From the NCBI RefSeq assembly GCF_008932115.1, contig NZ_CP044543.1, positions 2,858,501 to 2,922,500 of the forward strand: a DNA stretch of 64,000 nt, given 5' to 3'. The position numbers and the translations under genes are program-made. The DNA comes from Bradyrhizobium betae (lineage in GTDB: Bacteria > Pseudomonadota > Alphaproteobacteria > Rhizobiales > Xanthobacteraceae). Every line of letters begins with the position of its first letter. The first letter of the stretch is position 1. Positions 19,974 through 27,495 of the stretch are shown one piece after another. Under the pieces are notes generated by a model. The model was not told where the DNA came from and ran no database searches. It saw nothing but the letters and a program-made list of their open reading frames with translations.

Positions 19974-22766
19974 ATGGACAGTGTTGCGACTGAGCAAAAG
20001 CCAGAGGTTGATGATCGCTTCGACACCGCGCGGATCACCGCCGCGGTCGACGCGCTCGCCGAAAAGCACCAGGGACGTGAGGACGCATTTCGCACGGCCA
20101 TGGCGCAATTGCTCAAGGCCGAGCTGATCGCGGCGCGGGACGTCGCGCAGGCGATCCTGCTCAAAGACCGTCACGGAAGGCACTGTGCCGAGCGGCTATG
20201 CCACGTGCAGGACGAGATCATCCGCATCCTCTATTCGGCGGCGACGCGTCATCTCTATCGCTCGCCGATCCCGAGCGGGGCCGAGCGCATGGCGGTGGTC
20301 GCGACAGGCGGCTATGGCCGCGGCCTGATGGCTCCCGAGTCCGACATCGATCTCTTGTTCATCCTGCCCTACAAGCAGACAGCCTGGGGCGAGCAGGTCG
20401 CCGAAGCCATCCTCTACTGCCTCTGGGACATGGGGCTGAAGGTCGGCCACGCCACGCGCTCGGTCGACGAGTCGATCCGCCAGGCGCGCGGCGACATGAC
20501 CATCCGCACCGCGATCCTGGAGACGCGCTTCCTCACCGGCGACCAGCCGCTCTATGACGAACTTGTCGAGCGCTTCGACAAGGAAGTGGTGCAGGGCACG
20601 GCGTCCGAATTCGTCACCGCAAAGCTCGCCGAGCGCGAGGAGCGGCATCGCCGCGGCGGCCAGTCGCGTTATCTGGTCGAGCCCAACGTCAAGGACGGCA
20701 AGGGCGCGCTCCGCGACCTGCACACGCTGTTCTGGATCGCGAAATACGTCTACCGCGTGCGCGACACCGACGAGCTGGTCGAGCGCGGCGTGTTCGACGC
20801 GCAGGAATATCGCACCTTCCGCCGCTGCGCCGATTTCCTCTGGTCGGTGCGCTGCAATCTGCATTTCTACTCCGGCCGCGCCGAGGAGCGCCTCTCCTTC
20901 GACCTCCAGCGCGAAATCGCGGTCCGGCTCGGCTACACCTCGCATCCCGGCATGCAGGACGTCGAACGCTTTATGAAGCACTACTTCCTGGTCGCCAAGG
21001 AAGTCGGCAACCTCACCGCCATCCTCTGCGCCAAGCTCGAGGACCAGCAGGCCAAGCCCGCGCCTGTGCTGAGCCGGATGATGGCACGGCTGCGCCCGAC
21101 CCAGGTGAAGCGGCGCGTGCCCGACAGCGACGACTTCATCGTCGACAACAACCGCATCAACGTCGCCGCGCCCGACGTCTTCAAGCACGATCCGGTCAAT
21201 CTGATCCGCATCTTCCGCCTGGCGCAGAAGAACAACCTCGCCTTCCATCCGGACGCGATGCGCGACGTGACGCGTTCGCTCGGCCTGATCAACGCGCAAA
21301 TGCGCGAGAATCCCGAGGCCAACCGGCTGTTCATGGAGATCCTGACCTCCGACAACGCCGAGATCGTGCTGCGGCGGATGAACGAGACCGGCGTGCTCGG
21401 CCATTTCATCCGCGCCTTCGGCAAGATCGTCTCGATGATGCAATTCAACATGTATCATCACTACACGGTCGACGAGCATCTGATCCGCTGCGTCGGCTTC
21501 CTGCAGGACATCGAGCGCGGCGGCCTCGACGAGTTCGCGTTCGCTAGCGACCTGATGCGCAAAATTCGTCCCGAGCACCGCGCGGTGATCTACATCGTGA
21601 CGTTGCTGCACGACATCGCCAAGGGCCGGCCCGAGGATCACTCGATCGCAGGCGCCAAGGTGGCGCGCCGGCTGTGTCCGCGGCTCGGCTTCAGCGCGGC
21701 CGACACCGAGCTCGTGGCCTGGCTGATCGAGGAACACCTCACCATGTCCACGGTCGCGCAGTCGCGCGACCTCTCCGACCGCAAGACGATCGAGAATTTC
21801 GCCGCCGTGGTGCAGTCGGTCGAGCAGATGAAGCTGCTGACGATCCTCACCACCGCCGACATCCGCGGCGTAGGTCCGGGCGTGTGGAACGGCTGGAAGG
21901 CGCAGCTTCTGCGCTCGCTCTATTACGAGACCGAGCCGGTGCTGACGGGCGGCTTCTCGGAAGTCGATCGCGGCAAGCGCCTCACGGCCGCCTATGCCGA
22001 ATTCCGCATGGCCTTCGCCGAATGGCCGGCGGACGAGCTCGATGCCTATATCGGCCGGCACTATCCGGCCTACTGGCTCAAGGTCGAGCTGCCGCGCAAG
22101 ATCCGCCACGCCCGCTTCGTCCGCTCCAGCGAGCAGGCCGGCCACAAGCTCGCGATCAATGTCGGCTTCGACGAGGTGCGCGGCGTCACCGAGCTGACGA
22201 TCTTCGCCGCCGACCATCCCTGGCTGCTGTCGATCATCGCCGGCGCCTGCGCATCGGCGGGCGCCAACATCGTCGATGCGCAGATCTACACCACGACCGA
22301 CGGCCGCGCGCTCGACACGATCTCGATCTCGCGGGAATACGACCGCGACGAGGACGAGGGACGGCGCGCCACACGTATCGGCGAGATGATCGAGGACGTG
22401 CTGGAAGGCAAGCTGCGCCTGCCGGAAGTGGTGGCGCGGCGTACCGTGCGCAACAAGGCGCGGCCGTTCGTGATCGAGCCGGAAGTGACCATCAACAACC
22501 AGTGGTCTGACCGCTACACCGTAATCGAGGTGTCCGGCCTCGACCGCCCCGGCCTGCTCTACGAGCTGACCACTGCGATCTCGAAACTCAACCTCAACAT
22601 CGCCTCGGCCCATGTCGCGACCTTCGGCGAGCGCGCCCGCGACGTGTTCTACGTCACCGACCTCCTGGGCGCGCAGATCAACGCGCCGACGCGGCAATCC
22701 GCGATCAAGAGCGCGCTGACCCATGTGATGGCCGGCGACAAGGCGGTTGCGGCACCGGCGGCGTGA
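19974..22766 (+). CDS. glnD: [Protein-PII] uridylyltransferase / uridylyl-removing enzyme
   Basis: The primary nitrogen sensor, 930 residues, which uridylylates PII proteins when glutamine is low and removes UMP when it is high. The nucleotidyltransferase site is ATGGYGRGLMAPESDIDLLF (about residues 108-127), the glnD PII-UTase region follows, the hydrolytic HD domain has TLLHDIAKGRPEDHS (about 541-555), and two C-terminal ACT glutamine-sensing domains start at about 733 and 845 (VSGLDRPGLLYELTTAIS). The ATG at 19974 follows GGTGAG. Complete and apparently functional. Confidence 0.98.
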   Translation: MDSVATEQKPEVDDRFDTARITAAVDALAEKHQGREDAFRTAMAQLLKAELIAARDVAQAILLKDRHGRHCAERLCHVQDEIIRILYSAATRHLYRSPIPSGAERMAVVATGGYGRGLMAPESDIDLLFILPYKQTAWGEQVAEAILYCLWDMGLKVGHATRSVDESIRQARGDMTIRTAILETRFLTGDQPLYDELVERFDKEVVQGTASEFVTAKLAEREERHRRGGQSRYLVEPNVKDGKGALRDLHTLFWIAKYVYRVRDTDELVERGVFDAQEYRTFRRCADFLWSVRCNLHFYSGRAEERLSFDLQREIAVRLGYTSHPGMQDVERFMKHYFLVAKEVGNLTAILCAKLEDQQAKPAPVLSRMMARLRPTQVKRRVPDSDDFIVDNNRINVAAPDVFKHDPVNLIRIFRLAQKNNLAFHPDAMRDVTRSLGLINAQMRENPEANRLFMEILTSDNAEIVLRRMNETGVLGHFIRAFGKIVSMMQFNMYHHYTVDEHLIRCVGFLQDIERGGLDEFAFASDLMRKIRPEHRAVIYIVTLLHDIAKGRPEDHSIAGAKVARRLCPRLGFSAADTELVAWLIEEHLTMSTVAQSRDLSDRKTIENFAAVVQSVEQMKLLTILTTADIRGVGPGVWNGWKAQLLRSLYYETEPVLTGGFSEVDRGKRLTAAYAEFRMAFAEWPADELDAYIGRHYPAYWLKVELPRKIRHARFVRSSEQAGHKLAINVGFDEVRGVTELTIFAADHPWLLSIIAGACASAGANIVDAQIYTTTDGRALDTISISREYDRDEDEGRRATRIGEMIEDVLEGKLRLPEVVARRTVRNKARPFVIEPEVTINNQWSDRYTVIEVSGLDRPGLLYELTTAISKLNLNIASAHVATFGERARDVFYVTDLLGAQINAPTRQSAIKSALTHVMAGDKAVAAPAA

Positions 22767-22794
22767 GATAGGGTAGCGCGCCTTTCTCCCCTCG

Positions 22795-22896
22795 TCATTC
22801 CGGGGCGCCGCGCAGCGGCGAACCCGGAATCCAACGGGGCGCTGGTGACGCGGATAAATGGATTCCGGGCTCGCGCCGCGCGCGCCCCGGAATGAC
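22795..22896. repeat. Palindromic intergenic repeat, family B variant
   Basis: GTCATTCCGGGGCGCCGCGC at the left and its near complement GCGCGCGCCCCGGAATGAC at the right, with GGAATCC / GGATTCC pairs inside. It sits between the convergent glnD and ogt genes and can act as a bidirectional stem-loop. Confidence 0.7.
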
Positions 22897-22902
22897 AGAG
22901 AC

Positions 22903-23433
22903 TTAAATCTCCACCCCCTCATGCCGCAGCAGCCAGCGCTTTCGCTCCAGCCCGCCGCCGTATTTCACCAGCGAACCATCCGCGCCGATCAGGCGGTGAC
23001 ACGGCAGCACCACGCTGATCGGGTTGGAGCCGTTGGCATGGCCGACGGCGCGAATGGCCTTGGGCGTCTCGATCCTTGCGGCAAGCGCGCCGTAGCTCAT
23101 GGTGGTGCCGGCAGGGATTTTCGCCAGCGCGGTCCAGACTTTCTGCTGGAACGGCGTGCCGGCGGTGCGCCACGGGACACCTGAGAGCTGGCCGAGATCG
23201 CCTTCGAAGTATCCGGACAGAGCAGTCTTCATCGCCGTCGGAGCAGGCTGATCATTCAGATCGACCGCACCGTAGTGCAGGCGCAACAGCTCGCGCATGC
23301 GGTGCTCGTAGTCGTCCCAATCGAGCGCGCGCAAGGCACCCTCGGCATCGGTGACGAGCAACGCGATCCCGATCGGCGTCGCCAGGCGATCGAGGCCGAA
23401 GCTGACAGGCGGTTTGGCTGATCGCGCGGGCAT
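22903..23433 (-). CDS. ogt: Methylated-DNA-protein-cysteine methyltransferase
   Basis: A suicide repair enzyme that removes methyl groups from O6-methylguanine, 176 residues. The acceptor Cys145 lies in SVVLPCHRLIGADGSLVKYG, the helix-turn-helix with the arginine finger is MSYGALAARIETPKAIRAVG, and the asparagine hinge precedes it (HANGSNPI). The N-terminal domain is divergent, as in Ogt rather than Ada-C. I chose the ATG at 23433; a GTG at 23457 would add eight residues and neither has a clear ribosome site. Confidence 0.93.
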   Translation of the reverse strand: MPARSAKPPVSFGLDRLATPIGIALLVTDAEGALRALDWDDYEHRMRELLRLHYGAVDLNDQPAPTAMKTALSGYFEGDLGQLSGVPWRTAGTPFQQKVWTALAKIPAGTTMSYGALAARIETPKAIRAVGHANGSNPISVVLPCHRLIGADGSLVKYGGGLERKRWLLRHEGVEI

Positions 23434-23527
23434 GACGGCACCATGGCATCGAGACACGGCATCGCACTTGCCATGCCGGGCGTGCTAACGTCCACCCGAA
23501 AGCTGACGCTTTTTGGGGGAGCTCAAC

Positions 23528-23890
23528 TTGGTTCTGATCGCCAATATCCTGGTGGCGCTGATCGCCGCACTGCACGCCTACTTCCTGATCCTCGAGATGT
23601 TTCTCTGGGACAAGCCGCTGGGCTTGAAGACCTTCCGCAACACGCCGGAGAAGGCCGAGACCACGAAGGTGCTGGCCGCCAATCAGGGCCTCTACAATGG
23701 CTTCCTTGCCGCCGGCCTGATCTGGGGTCTGGTGCATGGCAACCCGGCCTTCGCGTTCCAGATCAAGGCGTTCTTCCTGCTCTGCGTGATCGTGGCCGGC
23801 GCTTACGGTGCCGCGTCCGTCAGCACGCGTATCCTGATCGTGCAGGCACTGCCGGCGGCAATCGCGCTGGTTGTCCTGTTCCTCGCTTAA
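23528..23890 (+). CDS. DUF1304 family small membrane protein
   Basis: A 120-residue integral membrane protein with four helices (LIANILVALIAALHAYFLIL, then the segments LYNGFLAAGLIWGLVHG, FAFQIKAFFLLCVIVAGAYG and ILIVQALPAAIALVVLFLA). The motif EMFLWDKPLGLKTF and the AANQGLYNGFLAAGL segment match DUF1304 proteins, whose function is unknown. The best start is the TTG at 23528, 7 bases after GGGGGAG; no ATG or GTG is available near the first helix. Unlinked to either neighbour in function. Confidence 0.8.
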   Translation: MVLIANILVALIAALHAYFLILEMFLWDKPLGLKTFRNTPEKAETTKVLAANQGLYNGFLAAGLIWGLVHGNPAFAFQIKAFFLLCVIVAGAYGAASVSTRILIVQALPAAIALVVLFLA

Positions 23891-24040
23891 GGTTCTTTGC
23901 CTGAGACGCTAGAGCGCAGCGCCGCGATCCTTGCGCGGCACTCCACCTTCCTCCACAATCTTCGGCAGCGATGGCGACCGTTGGCAATCAACGGGAAAAG
24001 ACCGTCGACCGGAAAATTCCGTCAGGAGGAACAACCCAAC

Positions 24041-25267
24041 ATGAGCAATCGCAGAGCTTTCGTAGCTGCCACGGCGGCGCTCGCCTTCGTGTTCTCCACC
24101 GGCCCAACCCTCGCCCAGAAGAAATACGACACCGGAGCCAGCGACACCGAGATCAAGATCGGCCAGACCGTGCCGTTCTCCGGGGCCTATTCGGTCTATG
24201 CCAATATCGGCAAGACCCAGGCGGCCTACTTCAAGATGATCAACGATCAGGGCGGCATCAACGGCCGCAAGATCAATCTGATCCAGTATGACGACGCCTA
24301 TTCGCCGCCGAAGACCGTCGAGCAGGTGCGCAAGCTCGTCGAAGGCGACGAGGTGCTGTTCACCTTCCAGATCATCGGCACGGCCGCCAACGCCGCCGTG
24401 CAAAAATATCTCAACGGCAAGAAGATCCCGCAACTGCTGGCCTCGACCGGCGCCGCGCGCTTCAACGATCCGCAGAACTATCCCTGGACCATCGCCTACA
24501 ATCCCAACTACGTGTCCGAGGGACGGATCTACGCCAAGTACATTCTCAAGGAGCATCCGAACGCCAAGATCGGCGTGCTCTACCAGAACGACGACATGGG
24601 CCGCGACTACCTGGCGGGCCTGAAGAGCGGTCTCGGCGACAAGGCCGCCAGCATGATCGTCGGCGAGGTCTCTTACGAGGTCACCGATCCGACCGTGGAC
24701 TCGCAGGTGGTGAAGCTGAAGTCGCTGGGGGCCGATCTTTTCTATGATGCCTCGACGCCGAAATTCGCGGCGCAAGCCATCAAGAAGGTCGCCGAGCTCG
24801 GCTGGAACCCGGTGCACATCCTCGACATCAATGCGAGCCCGATCTCGGCGACGCTGAAGCCGGCCGGCCTCGACATCTCCAAAGGCATCATCTCGACCCA
24901 ATACGGCAAGGAGCCGAGCGATCCGCAATGGAAGGACGATCCGGGCGTGAAAGCGTTCTTCGCCTTCATGGACAAGTATTTCGCGGAAGGCGACAAGCTC
25001 AACACGGTCAACACCTATGCCTATTCGGTCGCCGAGCTGCTGACGCAGGTTCTGAAACAGTGCGGCGACGACCTGTCGCGTGAGAACGTGATGAAGCAGG
25101 TCGCCAACATCAAGGACTTCACCCCGAGCTTCGCGCTGCCCGGCATCAAGATCAACACCGGGCCGAACGACTACCGCGTCAACAAGCAGATGCAGATGAT
25201 GAAGTTCAACGGCGAACGCTGGGAGCTGTTCGGACCGATCATCGAGGATTCGGGCCCGTCGGGTTAG
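24041..25267 (+). CDS. Branched-chain amino acid-type ABC substrate-binding protein, copy 1
   Basis: A periplasmic binding protein (Peripla_BP_6 type) of 408 residues. It has a signal peptide (MSNRRAFVAATAALAFVFST, cleavage probable after LA-Q) and a mature part beginning KKYDTGASDTEIKIGQTVPF with the family elements KTQAAYFKMINDQGGINGRK and KIGVLYQNDDMGRDYLAGLK. The ATG at 24041 follows AGGAGGA. A paralogue of equal length follows in tandem with a period of exactly 1420 bp. No permease or ATPase gene is adjacent, so the protein must feed a transporter encoded elsewhere, or act as a sensor. Ligands of this family include amino acids, amides and aromatic acids. Confidence 0.9.
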   Translation: MSNRRAFVAATAALAFVFSTGPTLAQKKYDTGASDTEIKIGQTVPFSGAYSVYANIGKTQAAYFKMINDQGGINGRKINLIQYDDAYSPPKTVEQVRKLVEGDEVLFTFQIIGTAANAAVQKYLNGKKIPQLLASTGAARFNDPQNYPWTIAYNPNYVSEGRIYAKYILKEHPNAKIGVLYQNDDMGRDYLAGLKSGLGDKAASMIVGEVSYEVTDPTVDSQVVKLKSLGADLFYDASTPKFAAQAIKKVAELGWNPVHILDINASPISATLKPAGLDISKGIISTQYGKEPSDPQWKDDPGVKAFFAFMDKYFAEGDKLNTVNTYAYSVAELLTQVLKQCGDDLSRENVMKQVANIKDFTPSFALPGIKINTGPNDYRVNKQMQMMKFNGERWELFGPIIEDSGPSG

Positions 25268-25275
25268 TCTCGCTT

Positions 25276-25336
25276 CGTAGCGTGGGTTAGCTCGCGGTCG
25301 CGCAAAGCGCGATCCGCGGGCGTAACCCACCCTACC
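25276..25336. repeat. Short palindromic repeat, family E
   Basis: CGTAGCGTGGGTTAGC at the left and GCGTAACCCACCCTACC at the right, with CGCGGTCGCG / CGCGATCCGCGG inside. The same family, with longer arms, is found at 42409-42546. It lies between the two tandem binding-protein genes. Confidence 0.7.
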
Positions 25337-25460
25337 AAGGACGGGCGTCCGCCCACCTTGCGTTGCACCAACGCCTCATCCACACTCGCCCTCAGCGATG
25401 GCATCGGACGCACCGTGCGCCCGGCAGACCATCGGCCATAACAAACTGAGGAAATTGCGA

Positions 25461-26687
25461 ATGAGGAATGGAATTCTGCACCTGGCCGCGGCAACGGCGC
25501 TGGGCCTGGCGCTGTCGGTGTCCGCGGCCAATGCCCAGAAGAAATACGATCCGGGCGCCAGCGACACCGAGATCAAGGTCGGCCAGACCATGCCGTTCTC
25601 GGGACCGGCGTCGGCCTATTCGTCGATCGGCAAGACCCAGGCCGCATATTTCAAGATGATCAACGACCAGGGCGGCATCAACGGCCGCAAGATCAATCTG
25701 ATCCAGTATGACGACGCCTATTCGCCGCCGAAAGCCGTGGAGCAGATCCGCAAGCTGGTCGAGAGCGACGAGGTGCTGCTGACCTTCCAGATCATCGGCA
25801 CGCCCGTGAACGCGGCGGTCCAGAAATATCTCAATTCCAAGAAGGTGCCGCAGCTGTTCGCAGCCACCGGCGCCTCGAGGTTCACCGATCCGAAGAACTT
25901 TCCGTGGACGATGGGCTTCAATCCGAACTACTTCGTCGAAGGCCGCATCTACGGTCAGTACATCCTGAAGGAGCATCCGAACGCCAAGATCGGCGTGCTC
26001 TATCAGAATGACGACCTCGGCAAGGACTATCTGAACGGCATCAAGGCCGGCCTCGGCGACAAGGCCGCCAAGATGATCGTGACCGAAGCGTCCTACGAGG
26101 TCTCTGATCCGACCGTCGACTCGCAGGTCCTCAAGATCAAGGACGCCGGCGCCGATCTGTTCTTCAGCGCGACAACACCGAAGCAGGCTGCGCAGGCGAT
26201 CAAGAAGATCGCCGAGATGGGCTGGCATCCGGTGCAGATCGTCGACATCAACGCCACCTCGGTCGGCGCCGTGCTGAAGCCCGCCGGCCTCGATGCCGCC
26301 AAGGGCCTGATCAGCGTCAATTACGGCAAGGAACCGCTGGATCCGAAGTGGAAGGACGATGCCGGCATGAAGCGCTATTTCGACTTCATGGCGAAGTACT
26401 ATCCTGATGGCGACAAGGACTCGAACTTCAACACCTACGGCTACAGCACGGCGCAGCTCCTGGTCCACGTGCTGAAGCAATGTGGTGACAACCTGACGCG
26501 CGAGAACGTCATGAAGCAGGCGGCGTCGCTGAAGGACGTCGTCAGCGACACCGCGCTGCCCGGCATCAAGGCCAACACCTCGCCGACCGACTACCGCGTC
26601 AACAAGCAGCTTCAGATGATGAAGTTCAACGGCGAGCGCTGGGAGCTGTTCGGCCCGATCCTGGAGGATGCCGGTCCAGCGGGTTAG
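25461..26687 (+). CDS. Branched-chain amino acid-type ABC substrate-binding protein, copy 2
   Basis: A tandem paralogue of the preceding gene, also 408 residues, with a signal peptide (MRNGILHLAAATALGLALSV, cleavage probable after NA) and mature start KKYDPGASDTEIKVGQTMPF. By eye about three quarters of residues are identical, and a 65-base stretch (25668-25732) is identical to 24248-24312. The signal peptide and the ligand-facing loops (for instance DINATSVGAVLKPAGLDAAK versus DINASPISATLKPAGLDISK) differ more. This pattern suggests duplication and partial divergence in ligand range. The start follows GAGGAAA. No transporter partner is adjacent. Confidence 0.9.
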   Translation: MRNGILHLAAATALGLALSVSAANAQKKYDPGASDTEIKVGQTMPFSGPASAYSSIGKTQAAYFKMINDQGGINGRKINLIQYDDAYSPPKAVEQIRKLVESDEVLLTFQIIGTPVNAAVQKYLNSKKVPQLFAATGASRFTDPKNFPWTMGFNPNYFVEGRIYGQYILKEHPNAKIGVLYQNDDLGKDYLNGIKAGLGDKAAKMIVTEASYEVSDPTVDSQVLKIKDAGADLFFSATTPKQAAQAIKKIAEMGWHPVQIVDINATSVGAVLKPAGLDAAKGLISVNYGKEPLDPKWKDDAGMKRYFDFMAKYYPDGDKDSNFNTYGYSTAQLLVHVLKQCGDNLTRENVMKQAASLKDVVSDTALPGIKANTSPTDYRVNKQLQMMKFNGERWELFGPILEDAGPAG

Positions 26688-26764
26688 TTCTTGCCTGATC
26701 TTGAAATGCGATCGGCGGTCCATCGGCCGCCGATTTTTTTCGGGCTTCAACCAATCCATCACCG

Positions 26765-26887
26765 TTACCCTGAGGTGGCCGCCTCTTCGGCGGCCCTCGA
26801 AGGGCGACGGCCCGGCTGGTCGCCACGCGGAGACATCCAGGCCGTACATCCTTCGAGGCTCGCAAGGGCTCGCGCCTCAGGATGACG
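26765..26887. repeat. Palindromic intergenic repeat, family D
   Basis: Starts TTACCCTGAGGTGGCCGCCT and ends GCGCCTCAGGATGACGG, with CTTCGGCGG / CTTCGAGG and GGCCGTACATCCTTCGAGGC internally. A second copy is at about 36494-36651. It occupies the space between convergent genes. Confidence 0.7.
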
Positions 26888-26902
26888 GGTGGAGACCGGC
26901 GT

Positions 26903-27328
26903 CTACTGCGGTATCTCCCCAAAATTCTTCCCCACCGGCAGCACCGCGTGACGGATCAGCCGCGAATCCTCGACGGCAGCCTGCCGGTGCTTCACCGCTT
27001 CGCGGTAGACGGGATCGCGGATCATCTCGACGAAGGCTTCGACGCTCGGGTATTCGGCGATGAAGCAATGGTCCCAGCGCTCGTCCTGCGGGCCGATCAG
27101 CATCAGCTCGAACCTGCCCTGCCAGACTATGCGGCCGCCGAGGCGTTCGAACACCGGGCCGCTGTCGCGGCCATAGGCGGCATAGGCTTCAGCGCCGCTG
27201 GCCTTGCGGCCGTCAGGGTAGGCCGCCTCCTTGCGCAAGCGGACCAGGTTGAGCATGTGGATCGGGCCCGGGCGGTTGTTGTCCCGGAATTGTGCGAAGA
27301 CGTCCTTGGTCGGATCGATGTGGCCCAT
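26903..27328 (-). CDS. DUF1330 family protein (dimeric alpha-beta barrel)
   Basis: A 141-residue cytoplasmic protein related to DUF1330/NIPSNAP-like ferredoxin-fold barrels, recognised by GPIHMLNLVRLRKEAAYPDG, then GAEAYAAYGRDSGPVFERLG and the C-terminal YPSVEAFVEMIRDPVYREAV. The function of this family is not established. The start at 27328 follows AGGGAG. It is divergent from the penicillin-binding protein gene. Confidence 0.8.
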   Translation of the reverse strand: MGHIDPTKDVFAQFRDNNRPGPIHMLNLVRLRKEAAYPDGRKASGAEAYAAYGRDSGPVFERLGGRIVWQGRFELMLIGPQDERWDHCFIAEYPSVEAFVEMIRDPVYREAVKHRQAAVEDSRLIRHAVLPVGKNFGEIPQ

Positions 27329-27420
27329 GCGGCTCCCTCTTGTTCTATGTGCGCGATCCTAGTCCTGCGGCCCAGGAAGCGGAACTGCGGCGGGCGAATG
27401 CCGCACCTCCTAATCGCGCG

Positions 27421-27435
27421 TTAACGTCCGGGTAA
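27421..27435 (+). promoter_or_regulatory. CtrA-like site upstream of the penicillin-binding protein gene
   Basis: TTAA-N7-GTAA, one mismatch from the alphaproteobacterial CtrA consensus TTAA-N7-TTAA, lies about 60 bp before the PBP start. Cell-cycle control of a cell-wall synthase would be sensible, but a single near-match in a GC-rich genome is weak evidence. Confidence 0.25.
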
Positions 27436-27495
27436 CCGGGCCTTAAACAGCGACCGCTAGCGTGCGGCGGGGCGGGCTGACCGGGCGTTTCGCGT

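Noticed and set aside
20196..22922. Long minus-strand frame of about 900 codons opposite glnD
   Set aside because: It is the GC3-driven antisense shadow of glnD; no domains, and glnD is certain.
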